DNA of 64,000 nucleotides from Paenibacillus sp. sptzw28. GTDB taxonomy: Bacteria; Bacillota; Bacilli; Paenibacillales; Paenibacillaceae. A model generated the notes under the pieces. That model did no database searches. It had not been told where the DNA came from and saw nothing but the letters and a program-made list of their open reading frames with translations. Every line of letters begins with the position of its first letter. The first letter of the stretch is position 1. Location: assembly GCF_019550795.1 (NCBI RefSeq), contig NZ_CP080545.1:753501-817500 (forward strand), read 5' to 3'. Made by a program: the position numbers and the translations under genes. This document shows positions 35,171 through 42,982 of this stretch, piece by piece.

Positions 35171-36077
35171 TACCATTCTCCGCCACTTTCGCGAAGGTGT
35201 GAAGAATGTGGTGCGTAACGGATGGATGACATTCGCCTCGATCAGCTCCATCGTGATTTCGCTGTTCATCCTGGGCGTATTTCTCCTGCTGGCGCTGAAC
35301 GTCAACAATTTGGCCGACCAAATTGAAAGCCAGGTGCAGATCCGCGTCTTTTTGCAGCTGGGCACGGAGAAAGCGCAGATCGATCAGCTCAAAACCGAGA
35401 TCGGCAACATTCCGGAAGTAAGCAAGGTCGAATATGTCTCGAAGGAACAAGGACTTGAGCTGCTGCGCAAAAACCTCGGACAAGACGGAGCGGATTTGCT
35501 GGACGGGTACGACAAGGAAAACAATCCGCTGCCGGATTCGTTTACGGTGGAGGTATTCAAGCCGCAGACAATCGCTTTTGCCGCGAAGAAAATCGAAGCA
35601 ATCGGTAAAACGGACAATTCAAGTCCCATTACGAGTGTCAAATATGGCAAAGGCACGGTAGAATCATTGTTCAAAATCACGAATGCTGTGCGCAATATCG
35701 GGCTGGTTATTGTCGCGGGTCTTGCGATTACCGCCATGTTCCTCATCTCCAACACCATCAAGATGACGATACTTGCAAGGCGGCGCGAAATCGGGATCAT
35801 GAAGCTTGTCGGAGCCACCAATAACTTTATCCGTTGGCCGTTTTTTATTGAAGGGGCACTCATTGGAATATCAGGCTCGGTCATAACCGTAGCGCTGCTG
35901 TTGTCGGGTTATTCGAAACTTGTACAAGGATCGCAATTCGAGCTCGGTTTGATGATGATAAAGCTCATTACCTTGCAAGAAGCGGGCCTCCTTGTGTCGG
36001 TATTGCTGATCGGTCTTGGCACGCTTATCGGAATTTGGGGCAGTACCTTGTCGGTAAGAAGATATTTGAAAGTGTAG
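35160..36077 (+). CDS. ftsX: Cell division protein FtsX
   Basis: Membrane partner of FtsE. ATG at 35160 ([17 protein letters not shown]), with GAGAGGGGAG ahead, overlaps the ftsE end; a longer in-frame reading inside ftsE is not used. 305 residues with four transmembrane helices: one near 22-47, then an extracellular loop (about 48-170) that contacts the hydrolase, and three at about 175-200, 222-245 and 270-295. The FtsX permease signature (MLISNTIKMTILARRREIGIMKLVG) is intact. Confidence 0.96.
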   Translation: MKFSTILRHFREGVKNVVRNGWMTFASISSIVISLFILGVFLLLALNVNNLADQIESQVQIRVFLQLGTEKAQIDQLKTEIGNIPEVSKVEYVSKEQGLELLRKNLGQDGADLLDGYDKENNPLPDSFTVEVFKPQTIAFAAKKIEAIGKTDNSSPITSVKYGKGTVESLFKITNAVRNIGLVIVAGLAITAMFLISNTIKMTILARRREIGIMKLVGATNNFIRWPFFIEGALIGISGSVITVALLLSGYSKLVQGSQFELGLMMIKLITLQEAGLLVSVLLIGLGTLIGIWGSTLSVRRYLKV

Positions 36078-36089
36078 GTGAAGGTAGAC

Positions 36090-37262
36090 GTGAAAAAAGG
36101 ACTAGCCATCCTAGCTGCAGCCGTATTCGCAGTATACATTTTTCAACCGTTCAGCGGGGAAGCCGCATCGCAGATCGATAAGATCAACAAAGAGCTTGAG
36201 AAGGTACGCCAGCAGATGAGCGCAGCCTCCCACAACCGTAACCAGGCGGCCAAGGATAAGGAATACGCGCTCGCCATGAAGGAAAAGACGGCCAAAACGG
36301 TAAACGAGATTATTTCGCAGATAAATGAAGTAGGCACTCAAATGAACAGCGTGCAGTCGCAAATCGACGATACGGAAGAGAAGCTTATGCAAGCCGGGCA
36401 GGATCTGGACGCGGCGGAGAAAAGGATAAAAAGCCGTGATAAGCTGCTCCAATCGCGCATTCGGCTGATGTATACGAACGGTGTGGTTTCGTATTTGGAT
36501 GTTCTGATGAGCTCGACGAGCTTCAGCGATTTTCTCGACCGGTACGACTCGCTTAAATCCATTCTTGGCCAGGATCAGGAGATTCTCGAGAGCCACAAGA
36601 AAGATAAGGCGCTGATCGCTCAGAAGAAGAAGGAAATCGAGAAATCGCTTGCCGATGTGAAGACGATGTATGCGAAGCTGGACGATTACCATGATCTTTT
36701 GAAGAATAAAGAAAGCCAGAAGGAAGTCATGATTCTCCAGTATAACGACAAGGCGCAGGAGTCCGAAGAAATCAGCGAAGAACAGGAAGCGCTTCTGATC
36801 AAGCTGGCTAAGAAGATATCCGATCTTGAGAAGCAGAAGAAGACGAGTAAAAATTACTATACCGGCGGCAAGCTCGCAGTGCCGCTTCACTCGGCATACA
36901 GGCTCTCATCGCCGTTCGGTTACCGGATACATCCGATTACGGGCAGGCGGACGCTGCATGCCGGAATCGACATGGCTGCGCCGAAAGGGACTTCGATCTA
37001 TGCGGCTGAGTCCGGTGTCGTCATCGTTGCCCAGTGGTGGAACGGATATGGAAATTGTGTTATTATCGATCATGGTAACGGGCTATGGACCGTCTACGGA
37101 CATATCCGCGACGGCGGAATCGATGTTGAGAAGGGCCAAACGGTGAAACGTGGACAGAAGATTGCAGAAGTGGGCAGTACCGGCAACTCGACCGGGAACC
37201 ATCTGCATTTCGAAGTGCGAAAGAATGAAAAGCCGGTCAACCCCTTGCCGTTTTTAAAATAA
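36090..37262 (+). CDS. Coiled-coil M23 murein hydrolase (EnvC/CwlO-like FtsEX partner)
   Basis: Probably the peptidoglycan hydrolase activated by FtsEX. GTG at 36090 (MKKGLAIL) is preferred; a GTG at 36078 touches the ftsX stop. 390 residues: signal peptide (1 to about 27), a long coiled coil (about 28-245) typical of EnvC, and a C-terminal LytM/M23 domain (about 270-390) with all zinc and catalytic residues: HAGIDMA, YGHI and HLHFEV. Unlike E. coli EnvC, which is catalytically inactive and acts through amidases, this protein appears to be an active endopeptidase, as in B. subtilis where CwlO plays this part. Thirteen bases after ftsX. Confidence 0.92.
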   Translation: MKKGLAILAAAVFAVYIFQPFSGEAASQIDKINKELEKVRQQMSAASHNRNQAAKDKEYALAMKEKTAKTVNEIISQINEVGTQMNSVQSQIDDTEEKLMQAGQDLDAAEKRIKSRDKLLQSRIRLMYTNGVVSYLDVLMSSTSFSDFLDRYDSLKSILGQDQEILESHKKDKALIAQKKKEIEKSLADVKTMYAKLDDYHDLLKNKESQKEVMILQYNDKAQESEEISEEQEALLIKLAKKISDLEKQKKTSKNYYTGGKLAVPLHSAYRLSSPFGYRIHPITGRRTLHAGIDMAAPKGTSIYAAESGVVIVAQWWNGYGNCVIIDHGNGLWTVYGHIRDGGIDVEKGQTVKRGQKIAEVGSTGNSTGNHLHFEVRKNEKPVNPLPFLK

Positions 37263-37271
37263 CCGTATACT

Positions 37272-37293
37272 AAGCGGATGATGATCCGCTTTT
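37272..37293 (+). terminator. Short terminator after the M23 hydrolase
   Basis: 8-bp stem AAGCGGAT (37272-37279) with ATCCGCTT (37284-37291), GATG loop, short T-tail. Confidence 0.65.
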
Positions 37294-37298
37294 ATGAC

Positions 37299-37332
37299 GC
37301 CGTACCCAATTGTGCAAATAATTGGGTGCGGC
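37299..37332. repeat. 13-bp hairpin between M23 gene and ctpB
   Basis: GCCGTACCCAATT (37299-37311) pairs with AATTGGGTGCGGC (37320-37332), one G-U pair. No T-run follows. Together with the previous hairpin it forms a tandem pair. Confidence 0.5.
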
Positions 37333-37391
37333 TTGTCATATACTAGGACGGTTGCAATCTGGATACAGGAAGCCTGAGAAGAGGTGATCAC

Positions 37392-38861
37392 ATGCAGTTC
37401 AAAGGACGTACAGTGGCGGCGTTTATTGTGCTGACGATGGTGGCGTCCGTCCTCATTACGTTGACGGTGGCCGACCGCTGGATTGCACTCGAGAGCGGCG
37501 GAATGGCCTCGCTGGCGTCTTCTTCGGAATCGGCCGCTCAGCAGGATCTGAGCAAGAAGGAGCTGGGCAAGCTTAACACGGTGATGGAGCTGATCGGGAG
37601 CAAATACTTTCGCGATGTCGACAGGGCGAAAGTAGTCGACGGTGCCATCCACGGCATGTTGGAATCTCTCGGAGATCCATATTCGGTATATATGGAAAAA
37701 GACACGGCCAAGCAATTTTCCGAGTCGATCGAAGGATCCTTTACCGGTATCGGAGCCAGTGTAATGCTGAGAGACGGTAAAGTGACCGTCGAGTCCGCCA
37801 TTAAAGGGTCGCCGGCGGAGCGGGCGGGGGTACTCCCGAACGACGTGCTGCTGACCGCTAACGAAGAGAAGCTGGAGGGACTAAAGCTCAATGATGCCGT
37901 AGCCAAAATCCGCGGGCCCAAAGGAACGAAAGTGAAATTGGAGATCCAGCGGGCAGGGGTTTCGAAGCCAATCCATTTGACTATTATCCGTGACGATGTG
38001 GATTACGAGACGGTATACGCCAATTTGCGCAGTGACGGTATCGGGGTTATTGAAATTCGCCAATTCTCGCTTAATACGGCTGACCGGTTTACGGAAGAGC
38101 TGGCGCAGCTGGAGAAGCAGGGAATGAAAGGTCTCGTTATTGATGTAAGGGGCAATCCGGGAGGGGTGCTTCCGGTTGTCGTATCGATTGCCCAGACATT
38201 CATACCCAAGGGCCAGCCGATCGTCCAGGTGGAGGACCGCGGCGGCAACCGCGAGAAAACCTTATCCAAAGGCGGTGGCAAGCCTTATCCGATAGCCGTG
38301 CTGATCAACAAAGGCAGCGCAAGCGCATCGGAGGTATTGGCCGGAGCATTGAAGGAAGAAGCCCATGCTGTGCTCGTTGGAGAGCAATCATTCGGTAAAG
38401 GCACTGTCCAGGTAAGCTACGATAAGGTAATGGGCGACGGCAGCTTGGTCAAAATGACGATAGCAAAGTGGCTCACGCCGCTTGGTAATTGGGTGAACGA
38501 GAAAGGCTTGGAGCCAGACATCAAGGTACTGCCTCCCGATTATTACACGGTTGCCCGCCTATCTAAGTCCAAGACGCTTGTTCGCGATATGATCGATGAG
38601 GATATTCGAAGTCTTCAGATTATGCTCGCAGCTCTCGGGTTTGAGACGGACCGCAAGGACGGTTATTTCAGCGAAGTAACGGAGAAGAGCGTTAAAGCGT
38701 TTCAAAAGCAGGCCGCTTTGCCGGTAACGGGGAAAGTAGATAAAACAACGGCGGAAAAGCTTGAAGAGAAAATTGTGCAGAAAATCCAGGATGATAAGAA
38801 CGACACTCAACTGGCGGATGCGGTCAGCGCTGTGAAAGAGAAGCTGCGTATCGCCCATTGA
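37392..38861 (+). CDS. ctpB: C-terminal processing serine protease CtpB (S41A)
   Basis: Membrane-anchored protease; in B. subtilis it cleaves SpoIVFA during sporulation signalling. 489 residues: N-terminal signal anchor (about 8-28), PDZ domain (about 100-190, FTGIGASVMLRDGKVTVES), S41 protease core with catalytic serine in NKGSASASEVLAGALKEE and lysine in GEQSFGKGTVQ, and a C-terminal peptidoglycan-binding-1 domain (about 390-455, LQIMLAALGFETDRKDGYF). GAGGTGATC ribosome site. Neighbours ftsEX and minJ match B. subtilis. Confidence 0.95.
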   Translation: MQFKGRTVAAFIVLTMVASVLITLTVADRWIALESGGMASLASSSESAAQQDLSKKELGKLNTVMELIGSKYFRDVDRAKVVDGAIHGMLESLGDPYSVYMEKDTAKQFSESIEGSFTGIGASVMLRDGKVTVESAIKGSPAERAGVLPNDVLLTANEEKLEGLKLNDAVAKIRGPKGTKVKLEIQRAGVSKPIHLTIIRDDVDYETVYANLRSDGIGVIEIRQFSLNTADRFTEELAQLEKQGMKGLVIDVRGNPGGVLPVVVSIAQTFIPKGQPIVQVEDRGGNREKTLSKGGGKPYPIAVLINKGSASASEVLAGALKEEAHAVLVGEQSFGKGTVQVSYDKVMGDGSLVKMTIAKWLTPLGNWVNEKGLEPDIKVLPPDYYTVARLSKSKTLVRDMIDEDIRSLQIMLAALGFETDRKDGYFSEVTEKSVKAFQKQAALPVTGKVDKTTAEKLEEKIVQKIQDDKNDTQLADAVSAVKEKLRIAH

Positions 38862-38899
38862 GTTCAGGCAGGATTTTATAGAAGACGTGTCGAATATGT

Positions 38900-38946
38900 A
38901 GAAGGTTGATGCTGCGGAGGTTGTCGCGGCGCAGCCTTCTTTTTTT
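38900..38946 (+). terminator. Terminator after ctpB
   Basis: 9-bp outer stem (38900-38908 with 38932-38940) plus an inner 6-bp stem, then seven T. Confidence 0.82.
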
Positions 38947-38996
38947 ACTGTTACTTCCCGTTGATGCTGTATCGCCTTCCGGGAGCTTTTCTTAAC

Positions 38997-39024
38997 AAAA
39001 TGCGGGCCTGATACGCATTTTTTT
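38997..39024 (+). terminator. Second terminator before minJ
   Basis: AAAATGCG (38997-39004) with CGCATTTT (39014-39021), 9-base loop, run of seven T. Tandem to the preceding one. Confidence 0.75.
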
Positions 39025-39091
39025 ATCCAATTGTAATGATGCTGGCGGTCACAACATCTTGGCACCATCCACCACAAAGGGAGTTGAAGCT

Positions 39092-40387
39092 TTGGACACG
39101 GCGTTGGAAATGCTCAGTCAAGCCGGTTCAGCTGTCGTTCAGCTGATAATATCACCTTTTTATTATCTTTCGCTGCTGCTCATTATGCTTCAATATATGC
39201 GGCAGACCAGGCTTGAGCGCAAACTCTTTCATGTACGTCTCCACTCTTGGCCGAAGGAGCTTGGAAGAACGGTGCTTGCCGGTCTGCTGGTCGGTGTACT
39301 GATGAGCTGTGCCGGATTGTTTCTCGGTGTCACCGTAACGGGCGAAGCGGTGCTCTGGATGTGGGGGACGGCGGCGCTGCTGGCCGTCGTGCGCGTCCGT
39401 TTGTTATGTTTTGCATATAGCGTCGGACTGCTCGGCGTGCTGCAGTGGGCAGTCGGGTGGACTACGCTGCCGGGCAGCCCCGGTTGGATCGGAACGGCCG
39501 CGTCTTCGCTGGACCGGCTGGATATACCGGGATTGCTGCTTTTGGTTGCACTAATGCATCTGGCGGAAGCGCTGCTCGTGCGCTGGCAGGGTGATAGGCT
39601 GGCCAGTCCGCTGTTTCTTGCGGGCAAACGAGGTAAGCTCGTTGGCGGATATTCTCTGCAGGGATACTGGCCGGTGCCGATGCTTATGCTTGTTCCTGCC
39701 GTCTCAGGCGGGGCAGCCGAGGCCTCTCTGCCATGGAAGACGCTTATCGGCGACGCCTCGCTGTGGAGCGGCGGCTGGACGATGATCGGTTTTCCGATGG
39801 TAATCGGTTTTTCGGAGCTGACACGTACGCTGCTTCCAAAAGCGAAGGTGCGCAGCACTTCGCAAGGTCTGCTTGTGTACGGGCTTGTTGTGGCGGCTGC
39901 CGCGGCAGGCGCCGTATTTTGGCCGCCGCTTACGCTTGTTGCAGCGCTTTGCGCGCTGCTGCTGCATGAAGCCTTGATTATTGTCAGCTTCTTTCGGGAG
40001 GCGGCCAACAGTCCGTTTTATGTGCACGATGAAAGCGGCCTGCGGGTACTGGCCGTTATACCCGGCTCGCCAGCTGAGGCGATGGGCATATCGGCCGGTG
40101 AAATACTGCATAAAGTGAACGGAGTGAGCGTCCGCACGAAGGACGAGCTCTATGCTGCGCTTCACGTCAACTCGGCTTTTTGCAAGCTTGAGGTGTTGAA
40201 TCATGAGGGGCAGGTCAAATTTATCCAGCGCGCCCGTTACGCGGGTGAACACCATCAACTGGGCGTTGTATTGGCTCCGGACGAGAAAGCGGGCTATTAT
40301 GCGGAATCGGGCGCCGCTTCATTATTAGACCTTATCATGCGGACCCGCACGGCGCGGCAGCGCGAGACGTCGTCCAGGACGCTGTAG
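39092..40387 (+). CDS. minJ: MinJ-like PDZ membrane protein
   Basis: Likely the topological adaptor that links DivIVA to MinD and sets the division site. TTG at 39092 is used: AAGGGAG is 8 bases upstream and gives 431 residues (397 in B. subtilis). The N-terminal part has about eight transmembrane helices (positions about 15-35, 60-105, 108-125, 140-165, 190-225, 240-260, 265-300 by hydrophobicity), then a cytoplasmic PDZ domain (about 315-395, LAVIPGSPAEAMGISAGEILHKVNG), and a short charged tail. Position between ctpB and uvrB matches B. subtilis minJ. Confidence 0.85.
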   Translation: MDTALEMLSQAGSAVVQLIISPFYYLSLLLIMLQYMRQTRLERKLFHVRLHSWPKELGRTVLAGLLVGVLMSCAGLFLGVTVTGEAVLWMWGTAALLAVVRVRLLCFAYSVGLLGVLQWAVGWTTLPGSPGWIGTAASSLDRLDIPGLLLLVALMHLAEALLVRWQGDRLASPLFLAGKRGKLVGGYSLQGYWPVPMLMLVPAVSGGAAEASLPWKTLIGDASLWSGGWTMIGFPMVIGFSELTRTLLPKAKVRSTSQGLLVYGLVVAAAAAGAVFWPPLTLVAALCALLLHEALIIVSFFREAANSPFYVHDESGLRVLAVIPGSPAEAMGISAGEILHKVNGVSVRTKDELYAALHVNSAFCKLEVLNHEGQVKFIQRARYAGEHHQLGVVLAPDEKAGYYAESGAASLLDLIMRTRTARQRETSSRTL

Positions 40388-40546
40388 GTTAATAAAAGCT
40401 GTTCTGCCAACTGGAGGCAGCAAGCAGGAATTCCAATAATAGGCCTTTTTGCAGAGAACTTCCAATTAACGGCATGCGCATTAGACAGCCAGGCTGCCAA
40501 TTCTCGAGGCAGAGGCTGACTGAGAAGACGCAACAAAACAAAAAGA

Positions 40547-40597
40547 GCCCCGGAACAAACGCTTTGCGGCGAATTCCGGGGCATTCGCTTTTTTTTT
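40547..40597. terminator. Terminator downstream of minJ
   Basis: 9-bp stem GCCCCGGAA (40547-40555) with TTCCGGGGC (40574-40582) followed by ATTCGC and a long T-run; the left flank is A-rich, so it may work in both directions. Confidence 0.85.
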
Positions 40598-40617
40598 GCG
40601 TTGTCAAGAACCTCCGA

Positions 40618-40646
40618 TTGCATCGGACAATGGAAATCGGTATAAT
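40618..40646 (+). promoter_or_regulatory. Sigma-A promoter of uvrB
   Basis: TTGCAT (40618-40623), 17-base spacer, perfect TATAAT (40641-40646), start expected near 40653. Confidence 0.75.
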
Positions 40647-40651
40647 AAATG

Positions 40652-40665
40652 GGAACACATATTCT
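40652..40665. promoter_or_regulatory. LexA (DinR) SOS box at uvrB start site
   Basis: GGAACACATATTCT overlaps the expected transcription start. It carries GAAC, the central R-N-R-Y order and TTC of the Bacillus SOS box CGAACRNRYGTTYC, differing at three of 14 positions, one within the core. uvrBA is a known SOS operon in Bacillales. Confidence 0.55.
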
Positions 40666-40821
40666 TATGCTTTTCCATGCTGCATGTTTGGCTGTATCAC
40701 ATGGGATTCCAAACTAAGATCACTTCAATATATACGAAGTATTGTCTATTTTATGCGCCAAATTGGGCATACATTTTAATAGGACTTTTCATAGATCAAA
40801 TAGGATTGGGGTGTAATGTAG

Positions 40822-42822
40822 ATGATCCGAAATGAAGTGCTGCAGAAAACATTCGACCTGCAATCGGCTTATACGCCGCAGGGCGATCAACCCGAGGCGA
40901 TTCGCAAGCTGGTGGAAGGCGTGAAGGCGGGAGCGAAGCATCAGACGCTTCTTGGCGCAACCGGTACCGGAAAGACCTATACGATTGCCAATACAATCGC
41001 AAAGCTGAACCGGCCGACGCTTGTAATAGCGCATAACAAGACGCTTGCCGCCCAGCTCTGCAGTGAGTTTCAGGAGTTCTTCCCCAATAATGCCGTTTCT
41101 TATTTTGTCAGTTATTACGACTACTATCAGCCGGAAGCCTATATTCCGTCGTCGGATACTTACATCGAGAAGGATTCCAGCATTAACGACGAAATCGATA
41201 AGCTGCGGCACTCGGCGACAAGCTCGCTGTTCGAGCGGCGTGATGTAATCATCGTGGCGAGCGTATCGTGCATTTACGGTCTCGGTTCCCCTAAAGAGTA
41301 CGGGAGCTTGGTTCTCAGCTTGCGCAAAGGGATGGAACGTTCGCGAGATCAGATTCTGCATAAGCTTGTCGACATTCAATACCAGCGCAATGATATTAAC
41401 TTTGTGCGCGGCACATTTCGCGTCCGAGGCGATATCGTGGAAATTTTCCCGGTCGCCAATAATGAGCGGGCAATGCGGGTGGAACTGTTCGGCGATGAAA
41501 TCGAACGGATAACGGAGATTGATGTGCTCACCGGCGAAATCGTCGGCGAACGCGACCATGTGGCGATTTTTCCGGCATCTCACTTCGTTACCCATGAAGA
41601 CACAATGAAGGTTGCACTCAAAGATATTGAGGCAGAGCTGGAGGAACGACTCGCCGAGCTTCGCGAGCAGGGCAAGCTGCTGGAAGCGCAGCGGCTGGAG
41701 CAGAGGACCCGCTATGATTTGGAGATGATGCAGGAGATGGGCTTTTGCTCAGGCATCGAGAACTATTCGGGGCCGCTGACGTTCCGCGAACGGGGCGCAA
41801 CGCCTTATACGCTGTTCGATTACTTTCCGGATGACATGCTTATTGTCATTGACGAATCCCATCAGACGCTGCCCCAAATCCGGGCCATGTACAACGGCGA
41901 CCGGGCGCGTAAAGAAGTGCTGGTCGACCATGGATTCAGGCTGCCATCAGCTATGGACAACCGGCCGCTCAAGTTCGAGGAGTTCGAGGAAAAGAACAAG
42001 CAAATCATCTTTGTATCGGCAACTCCCGGTCCTTATGAGCAAGAGCGCTGTTCGGATATGGTACAGCAGATTATCCGGCCGACGGGGCTGCTTGACCCTA
42101 TTATCGAAGTGCGTCCGACGAAGGGACAAATTGATGATCTGCTCAGCGAAATCCGCGATCGTATAGCTAAGGATGAACGTGTCCTAGTGACGACGCTGAC
42201 CAAGAAGATGTCCGAGGATCTGACCGATTATATGAAAGAGGTCGGCATCAAGGTTCGCTATCTCCATTCCGATATCAAGACATTGGAGCGAATGGCTATC
42301 TTGCGGGATCTTCGGCTTGGAACGTTCCACGTGCTCGTAGGAATCAACCTTCTCCGGGAAGGATTGGACCTGCCGGAAGTATCGCTCGTCACGATATTGG
42401 ATGCGGATAAGGAAGGATTTCTCCGCTCGGAACGTTCTCTTATTCAGACGATTGGCCGTGCGGCAAGAAACGCTGATGGTCGAGTCATCATGTACGGCGA
42501 TAAAATAACGGACTCGATGGCTCTCGCTATTCGTGAAACCGAGCGCCGCCGAACGATACAAATAGCTTACAACGAGAAGCATGGCGTAACACCTCAGACC
42601 ATTCGCAAAAAAATTCACGCCATTATCGAAGCGACGAAGGTAGCTGAGCAGAAGAGCGATTATTTAACCGGCATCGGAGCGGATAAGATGTCGAAGAAGG
42701 ACCGCCAATCGCTAATCCAGCGCCTGGAAGCGGAGATGAAGGACGCTGCGAAGACTCTTCAATTCGAACGCGCCGCCGAGCTTCGTGATGCGCTGTTAGA
42801 ATTGAAGGCGGAAGTCGGGTGA
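40822..42822 (+). CDS. uvrB: Excinuclease ABC subunit B
   Basis: Damage verification helicase of nucleotide excision repair. 666 residues. Walker [15 protein letters not shown] (near 40-53), the beta-hairpin [12 protein letters not shown] that inserts into DNA, motif [14 protein letters not shown], motif [14 protein letters not shown] and the C-terminal UVR domain (about 630-666, [25 protein letters not shown]) that contacts UvrC. Preceded by an SOS-type promoter. ATG behind GGGGTG. uvrA follows after 160 bases. Confidence 0.98.
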   Translation: MIRNEVLQKTFDLQSAYTPQGDQPEAIRKLVEGVKAGAKHQTLLGATGTGKTYTIANTIAKLNRPTLVIAHNKTLAAQLCSEFQEFFPNNAVSYFVSYYDYYQPEAYIPSSDTYIEKDSSINDEIDKLRHSATSSLFERRDVIIVASVSCIYGLGSPKEYGSLVLSLRKGMERSRDQILHKLVDIQYQRNDINFVRGTFRVRGDIVEIFPVANNERAMRVELFGDEIERITEIDVLTGEIVGERDHVAIFPASHFVTHEDTMKVALKDIEAELEERLAELREQGKLLEAQRLEQRTRYDLEMMQEMGFCSGIENYSGPLTFRERGATPYTLFDYFPDDMLIVIDESHQTLPQIRAMYNGDRARKEVLVDHGFRLPSAMDNRPLKFEEFEEKNKQIIFVSATPGPYEQERCSDMVQQIIRPTGLLDPIIEVRPTKGQIDDLLSEIRDRIAKDERVLVTTLTKKMSEDLTDYMKEVGIKVRYLHSDIKTLERMAILRDLRLGTFHVLVGINLLREGLDLPEVSLVTILDADKEGFLRSERSLIQTIGRAARNADGRVIMYGDKITDSMALAIRETERRRTIQIAYNEKHGVTPQTIRKKIHAIIEATKVAEQKSDYLTGIGADKMSKKDRQSLIQRLEAEMKDAAKTLQFERAAELRDALLELKAEVG

Positions 42823-42915
42823 CGAGCCAGCACTAATCGGCACCTTTCTGTTTTGCCAAATCCAAATGGTAAGCAGTCCGGATATATATGAAGCATATCG
42901 TCCTTGCATTTATTC

Positions 42916-42963
42916 GCAAAACTAAGATTATGCTTACGAAGTAAGTTTTGCATTTGCAAAACT
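42916..42963 (+). promoter_or_regulatory. Three-armed alternative hairpin before uvrA
   Basis: Arms GCAAAACT (42916-42923), AGTTTTGC (42944-42951) and GCAAAACT (42956-42963): the central arm can pair with either neighbour. An extra small stem CTTAC-GAA-GTAAG (42933-42945) favours or competes with the first. The distal hairpin ends 3 bases before the uvrA ribosome site (AGGAGGAG). Confidence 0.55.
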
Positions 42964-42982
42964 TTTAGGAGGAGAAATTAAA

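Larger units (their letters stand above)
40388..40821 (+). other. Intergenic region before uvrB
   Basis: 434 bases. The first 160 hold several short inverted repeats (CTGCC/GGCAG at 40404-40420) and no gene. A strong terminator (40547-40597) ends minJ, followed by a sigma-A promoter and a LexA-type box. The leader from about 40653 to the ATG is 169 bases, AT-rich and without a clear ORF. Confidence 0.7.
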
